Below, in pieces: positions 6,634-9,450 of a DNA stretch of 9,450 nt. The stretch covers positions 1-9,450 of the forward strand of contig JANYBY010000411.1 of the NCBI GenBank assembly GCA_025360565.1, given 5' to 3'. The notes under the pieces were generated by a model. That model saw only the letters and a program-made list of their open reading frames with translations. It did no database searches and was not told the origin of the DNA. A program made the position numbers and the translations under genes. Position 1 is the first letter of the stretch. Each line of letters begins with the position of its first letter. Source of the stretch: Bacteroidota bacterium. Lineage in GTDB: Bacteria; Bacteroidota; Bacteroidia; B-17B0; Aurantibacillaceae.

Positions 6634-7626
6634 ATGAAATTAAGGATCGGAGATAAAGTGCGTTTTTTAAATGAAACCGGTGAGGGTAAAGTTTCGCGTA
6701 TAAAAGATAAACGAACTGTTTTTGTTGAAATGCCCGATGGTTTCGAGATTCCTTATCTGGTTACACAATTGGTGCCCATTCATACCGAATTAATTATTGA
6801 TCGCGACGCCGAAAATATTGAACTCAACCACGAAGCTAACATTACCGACGCCGTTTATTTTATTATTGAACCAGATCATGAACTGCCCGCTTTGGTAAGT
6901 GAGTACACTGTTTATTTGTATAACGCATCCGCATTTAATTTGTTGTATTCATATTCCATTAAAGAGGGCGAATACTTTCAAACCCTTAAACATGGCGAGA
7001 TCGGAGGCTATCAGAAAATTATATTGAAGCAAGTAAAACTGCAATATTTTAAAGAGTACAATTACCATAAACTCGATTGTATCTTATTTAAAAATACTTT
7101 TTTTAAAGCGCAATTCCCGATCTCTGAAATTGTGCACATTAACGAAAAAACTTTTGCCTCTTCAAAACCTATAAAACATGAAGAGTTTATAAATCCGGTT
7201 TATGGGTTTTTATTAAAAGAAGAATTTTTGAACACCAAAGAAATAGAACAGAATTTAACCGCCGATGATATTAACCGCATTAAAAGCATAAAAGAATTTA
7301 AATCAAAGACGGGTGTTTCAAGATCAAAAAAAGAATTTTTAAGATCGCTTGAGAAAGAAGTAGATCTGCATATTGAAGAATTAGTACCAAACACTAAAGG
7401 TATGGGCAATTATGAAATGTTAAACATTCAGTTGGAGCGCTTTGAAAAAGAATTGGATGAAGCTATAGAAAAAAACATGAAAAAAATTGTATTTATCCAC
7501 GGTGTTGGTAACGGAAGATTGAAGCAAGAGATAATTGCCCTATTGAAACAAACGGAAGGCATCACTTTTCAAGACGGTTCGTATAAGGATTATGGCTTTG
7601 GGGCTACGCAGGTGAATATACTGTGA
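6634..7626 (+). CDS. DUF2027 protein with C-terminal Smr domain
   Basis: This 330-residue protein has an N-terminal beta-rich domain beginning KLRIGDKVRFLNETGEGKV (a KOW/SH3-like barrel, residues 1-50), then a DUF2027-type middle region to about 220. A Smr domain fills about 240-330. Its hallmarks are DLHIEEL (from D244, standing for the LDLHG motif) and IHGVGNGRLKQE (H289, G290, G292, G294, the HGxGxG motif). Smr domains, known from the C-terminus of MutS2, bind branched DNA or RNA, and several have nuclease activity; whether this one cuts is unknown. The ATG is 4 bp after the comEC stop, so co-transcription and possibly translational coupling are likely. It probably ends the operon. An AT-rich 7-bp hairpin (CAATTTT 7631-7637 with AAAATTG 7651-7657) follows, but no T-run adjoins it. 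The domain assignment is firm; a link to transformation is an inference from position. Confidence 0.88.
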   Translation: MKLRIGDKVRFLNETGEGKVSRIKDKRTVFVEMPDGFEIPYLVTQLVPIHTELIIDRDAENIELNHEANITDAVYFIIEPDHELPALVSEYTVYLYNASAFNLLYSYSIKEGEYFQTLKHGEIGGYQKIILKQVKLQYFKEYNYHKLDCILFKNTFFKAQFPISEIVHINEKTFASSKPIKHEEFINPVYGFLLKEEFLNTKEIEQNLTADDINRIKSIKEFKSKTGVSRSKKEFLRSLEKEVDLHIEELVPNTKGMGNYEMLNIQLERFEKELDEAIEKNMKKIVFIHGVGNGRLKQEIIALLKQTEGITFQDGSYKDYGFGATQVNIL

Positions 7627-7730
7627 TTTACAATTTTAAATGGGTAAGGCAAAATTGATTGTGGTGAATTGACTTTTTTTTACCGAAGACATTTCTTTTG
7701 AACAATTTACGATTGCTGAAATAATGCAAA

Positions 7731-7756
7731 TTTTTAATTTTTAATTCTTAATTTTA
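7731..7756. repeat. Heptameric AT-rich tandem repeat before the aminotransferase gene
   Basis: Within the 137-bp gap 7627-7763, the units TTTTTAA (7731-7737), TTTTTAA (7738-7744), TTCTTAA (7745-7751) and a partial TTTTA (7752-7756) follow each other with a strict 7-base period. The array ends 7 bases before the ATG, so it would lie in the leader or overlap the promoter. A weak box pair (TTG 7713-7715, 19 bases, TAATTTTT 7735-7742) could be a promoter in which the repeat supplies the -7 element, but in such AT-rich DNA this is poor evidence. The rest of the gap shows nothing I can name. Confidence 0.5.
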
Positions 7757-7763
7757 CAGTTAT

Positions 7764-8978
7764 ATGATCCCCTTCTCCCCCCCTCGAATAGACGATAAGA
7801 TCTGTAACGCCGTTGTTGAAGCCTTAAAAAGCGGATGGATAACTACCGGTCCCCGCACAAAAAATTTCGAAAAAAAAATTACGGAATATTGCGGTAATAA
7901 AGCTACCATTTGTTTAAACTCGGCAACGGCGGGCTTAGAGATCATGTTGCGCTGGTACGGAGTAGGCGAGGGCGATGAGGTTATTTTACCTGCTTATACC
8001 TATTCGGCCACGGCCAATGTGGTGGTGCATTGTGGAGCTACTCCGGTTTTTGTGGATGTGAATGCGAACGATTTTAATATTAATGTTACAGAGATTGAAA
8101 AAGCGATCACAGCTAATACAAAAGTAATTATGCCCGTTGATTTTGCGGGAATGCCTTGCGATTACGAAGCTATTACAAAATTAGCCATTACGCATAAAAA
8201 TAAATTTACGGCGAAAAGTGACAACCAAAAAAAATTGGGACGCATCCTTATTTTAAGCGATTCGGCGCATAGTTTTGGCGCGAGTGTTGGCAATAAAAAA
8301 ACCGGATCTTTGTGTGATGTAAGCGTATTCTCTTTTCACGCGGTAAAAAATTTAAGTACAGCTGAAGGCGGAGCTGTTGCGCTTAATTTTAACGAAACTG
8401 TTTTTAATAACGAAGAGCTTTACAAATATTTATGCATGTACACGCTGCACGGACAAAATAAAGATGCCCTTGCAAAAACCCAAAAAGGAAACTGGAAGTA
8501 CGATATTGTGGAAGCGGGCTATAAATGCAATATGACTGATATATGCGCTGCCATGGGCCTTGTGGAGTTGGAACGCTATGATAATGATACGCAGATCAAA
8601 CGGAAGTTTATTGTTGAGTCGTACAGCGCTTTATTAAAAGCGGATGCAAGATTTCAACTGCCTTTATTTAAGGATGGAGAACGGATAAGTTGTTTTCATT
8701 TGTATCCTTTAAGAATAAACGGCATTACTTCTGAACAACGCGACGCCATCATTCAGGAAATATTTAACCGCGATGTAAGCGTGAATGTTCATTTTATGCC
8801 TGTGCCGGCCATGAGTTTCTACAAAAAAATGGGATACGATATTTTAAAATACAAAACTGCTTACGATAATTATTGCCGAGAAATTACTTTACCAATATTT
8901 TATGACCTAACAGATGAGCAAATTGTAACGATTGTAAAGGCGGTGATTGAAAGCGTTAATGCAGTATTGAAAAAATAA
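7764..8978 (+). CDS. DegT/DnrJ/EryC1-family PLP-dependent sugar aminotransferase
   Basis: This 404-residue fold-type I aminotransferase would convert a keto-sugar nucleotide into the amino sugar, normally with glutamate as amino donor. Family signs in order: the opening PFSPPRID, SGWITTGPRTKNFE, the AYTYSATAN segment, DSAHSFGA with the PLP-ring-binding D166, and SFHAVKNLSTAEGG with the Schiff-base lysine K195. The C-terminal part includes GYKCNMTDICAAMGLVELE and a substrate-side VNVHFMPVP. The length is normal or slightly long; an extra lysine-rich stretch of about 12 residues (around 151-162, near HKNKFTAKSDNQKK) lies before the PLP aspartate strand. The start is the only reasonable ATG. Codons 5-7 contain a run of seven C. 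The product sugar cannot be fixed from sequence: PglE-, WecE-, ArnB- and perosamine synthase-type enzymes share these motifs. With the sugar-phosphate transferase 1 bp downstream it most likely serves capsule, O-antigen or glycoprotein synthesis, with the PglE type a reasonable guess. Confidence 0.9.
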   Translation: MIPFSPPRIDDKICNAVVEALKSGWITTGPRTKNFEKKITEYCGNKATICLNSATAGLEIMLRWYGVGEGDEVILPAYTYSATANVVVHCGATPVFVDVNANDFNINVTEIEKAITANTKVIMPVDFAGMPCDYEAITKLAITHKNKFTAKSDNQKKLGRILILSDSAHSFGASVGNKKTGSLCDVSVFSFHAVKNLSTAEGGAVALNFNETVFNNEELYKYLCMYTLHGQNKDALAKTQKGNWKYDIVEAGYKCNMTDICAAMGLVELERYDNDTQIKRKFIVESYSALLKADARFQLPLFKDGERISCFHLYPLRINGITSEQRDAIIQEIFNRDVSVNVHFMPVPAMSFYKKMGYDILKYKTAYDNYCREITLPIFYDLTDEQIVTIVKAVIESVNAVLKK

Positions 8979-8979
8979 A

Positions 8980-9450
8980 ATGCCGGCAGAAGCTTTAATT
9001 GAAATTGGCGGTGTGTTAGTTGAAGTGGCAGTTTCAAGGCCAAAACGTGTATTTGATCTGGTCTTTTCATTTGTTGGCATTCTTATTTTATTCCCATTTT
9101 TTTTGATCATTAGTCTATTAATTATTTTTAACAGTGGCTTTCCTGTTTTTTATTTACAAAAAAGAGTGGGGCGGGGCAATAAAGATTTTAATCTATATAA
9201 ATTCCGAACCATGAAAAAAGATGCGGAAAAGGCCGGTTTGCTGACAGTTGGGGGGCGCGACCCAAGGATCACAGCTATTGGTTATTATTTACGTAAATTT
9301 AAATTAGACGAACTTCCCCAATTGTTTAATGTTTTTTTGGGCAGCATGAGTTTGGTTGGTCCAAGGCCCGAAGTGCGAAAGTACGTGGATCTGTACAACG
9401 AAGAACAAAAAAAAGTGCTCACTGTTAAACCGGGCATTACCGATTACGCC
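8980..9450 (+). CDS. Polyprenyl-phosphate sugar-1-phosphate transferase, PglC/WcaJ-like (partial at 3' end)
   Basis: The frame is open from ATG 8980 to the window edge (157 codons, no stop), so the C-terminus is missing. It belongs to the bacterial sugar transferase family (Pfam PF02397). A KRVFDLVFS lead-in runs into one hydrophobic segment (about 28-50), the re-entrant membrane helix of these monotopic enzymes. QKRVGRGNKDF and YKFRTMKKDAE follow, then the catalytic Asp-Glu pair in LDELPQLFNVF (D110, E111), SLVGPRPE (124-131) and KPGITDYA (150-157). These enzymes transfer a sugar phosphate from a UDP-sugar to undecaprenyl phosphate, the first membrane step of surface-glycan assembly. About 21 residues precede the conserved KR, more than in minimal PglC proteins; GTG codons at 9013 or 9025 could be the real start. 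The first ATG sits 1 bp after the aminotransferase stop, implying one operon. The lack of long N-terminal membrane helices points to a short, PglC-like form. Confidence 0.9.
   Translation, partial: MPAEALIEIGGVLVEVAVSRPKRVFDLVFSFVGILILFPFFLIISLLIIFNSGFPVFYLQKRVGRGNKDFNLYKFRTMKKDAEKAGLLTVGGRDPRITAIGYYLRKFKLDELPQLFNVFLGSMSLVGPRPEVRKYVDLYNEEQKKVLTVKPGITDYA

Noticed and set aside
7631..7681. Possible terminator after the Smr gene
   Set aside because: The 7-bp stem is AT-only apart from its closing pair, and the T-run (7674-7681) is 16 bases beyond it, so it does not have the standard form.

Overview
The window looks like an ordinary chromosomal stretch of a low-GC member of the Bacteroidota. Evidence: a C-terminal type IX secretion (T9SS) type A sorting domain on a secreted protease, a DUF2027–Smr protein of the kind seen in this phylum, a ComEC with the short C-terminus common there, a TTTG / TAnnTTTG-like promoter, and GTG/TTG starts with no clear Shine-Dalgarno sequence. 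I would not narrow it below phylum or class.

Layout. Positions 1-60 carry what is probably the last 19 codons of a + strand gene. Positions 61-205 hold a non-coding junction with degenerate 7-bp repeats in opposite orientations. From 1317 down to 206, on the minus strand, lies a secreted tetratricopeptide (TPR) protein whose reading frame is split at a run of eight T. It is divergent from a + strand SPFH/band 7 (HIR-like) membrane protein at 1379-2305. Next comes a secreted M43-family zinc metalloprotease with PKD-like, beta-sandwich and T9SS domains (2368-4515), closed by a strong hairpin terminator (4535-4570). A compact pair follows: comEC (4581-6629) and a DUF2027–Smr gene (6634-7626), 4 bp apart. 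After a 137-bp gap with a heptameric AT repeat, a second unit begins: a DegT/DnrJ/EryC1 PLP-dependent aminotransferase (7764-8978) and, 1 bp later, a polyprenyl-phosphate sugar-1-phosphate transferase (8980 onward). The last gene runs off the window edge.

How the genes relate. The final two are a classic pairing for surface-glycan synthesis: one makes an amino-sugar nucleotide, the other loads a sugar phosphate onto the lipid carrier. They probably open a capsule, O-antigen or protein-glycosylation locus continuing past 9450. comEC and the Smr gene are likely co-transcribed and both relate to DNA, but the link is inferred from spacing. The protease stands largely alone, between the SPFH gene and a terminator.

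I do not see a clear new multi-gene system. The most interesting signal is the split TPR gene. Its T8 run creates an exact U UUU UUU heptamer directly before an in-frame stop, and a -1 shift there rejoins two TPR halves perfectly. This could be a sequencing error, a real mutation or programmed slippage. The 7-bp-period repeats next to genes are the second thing worth checking.
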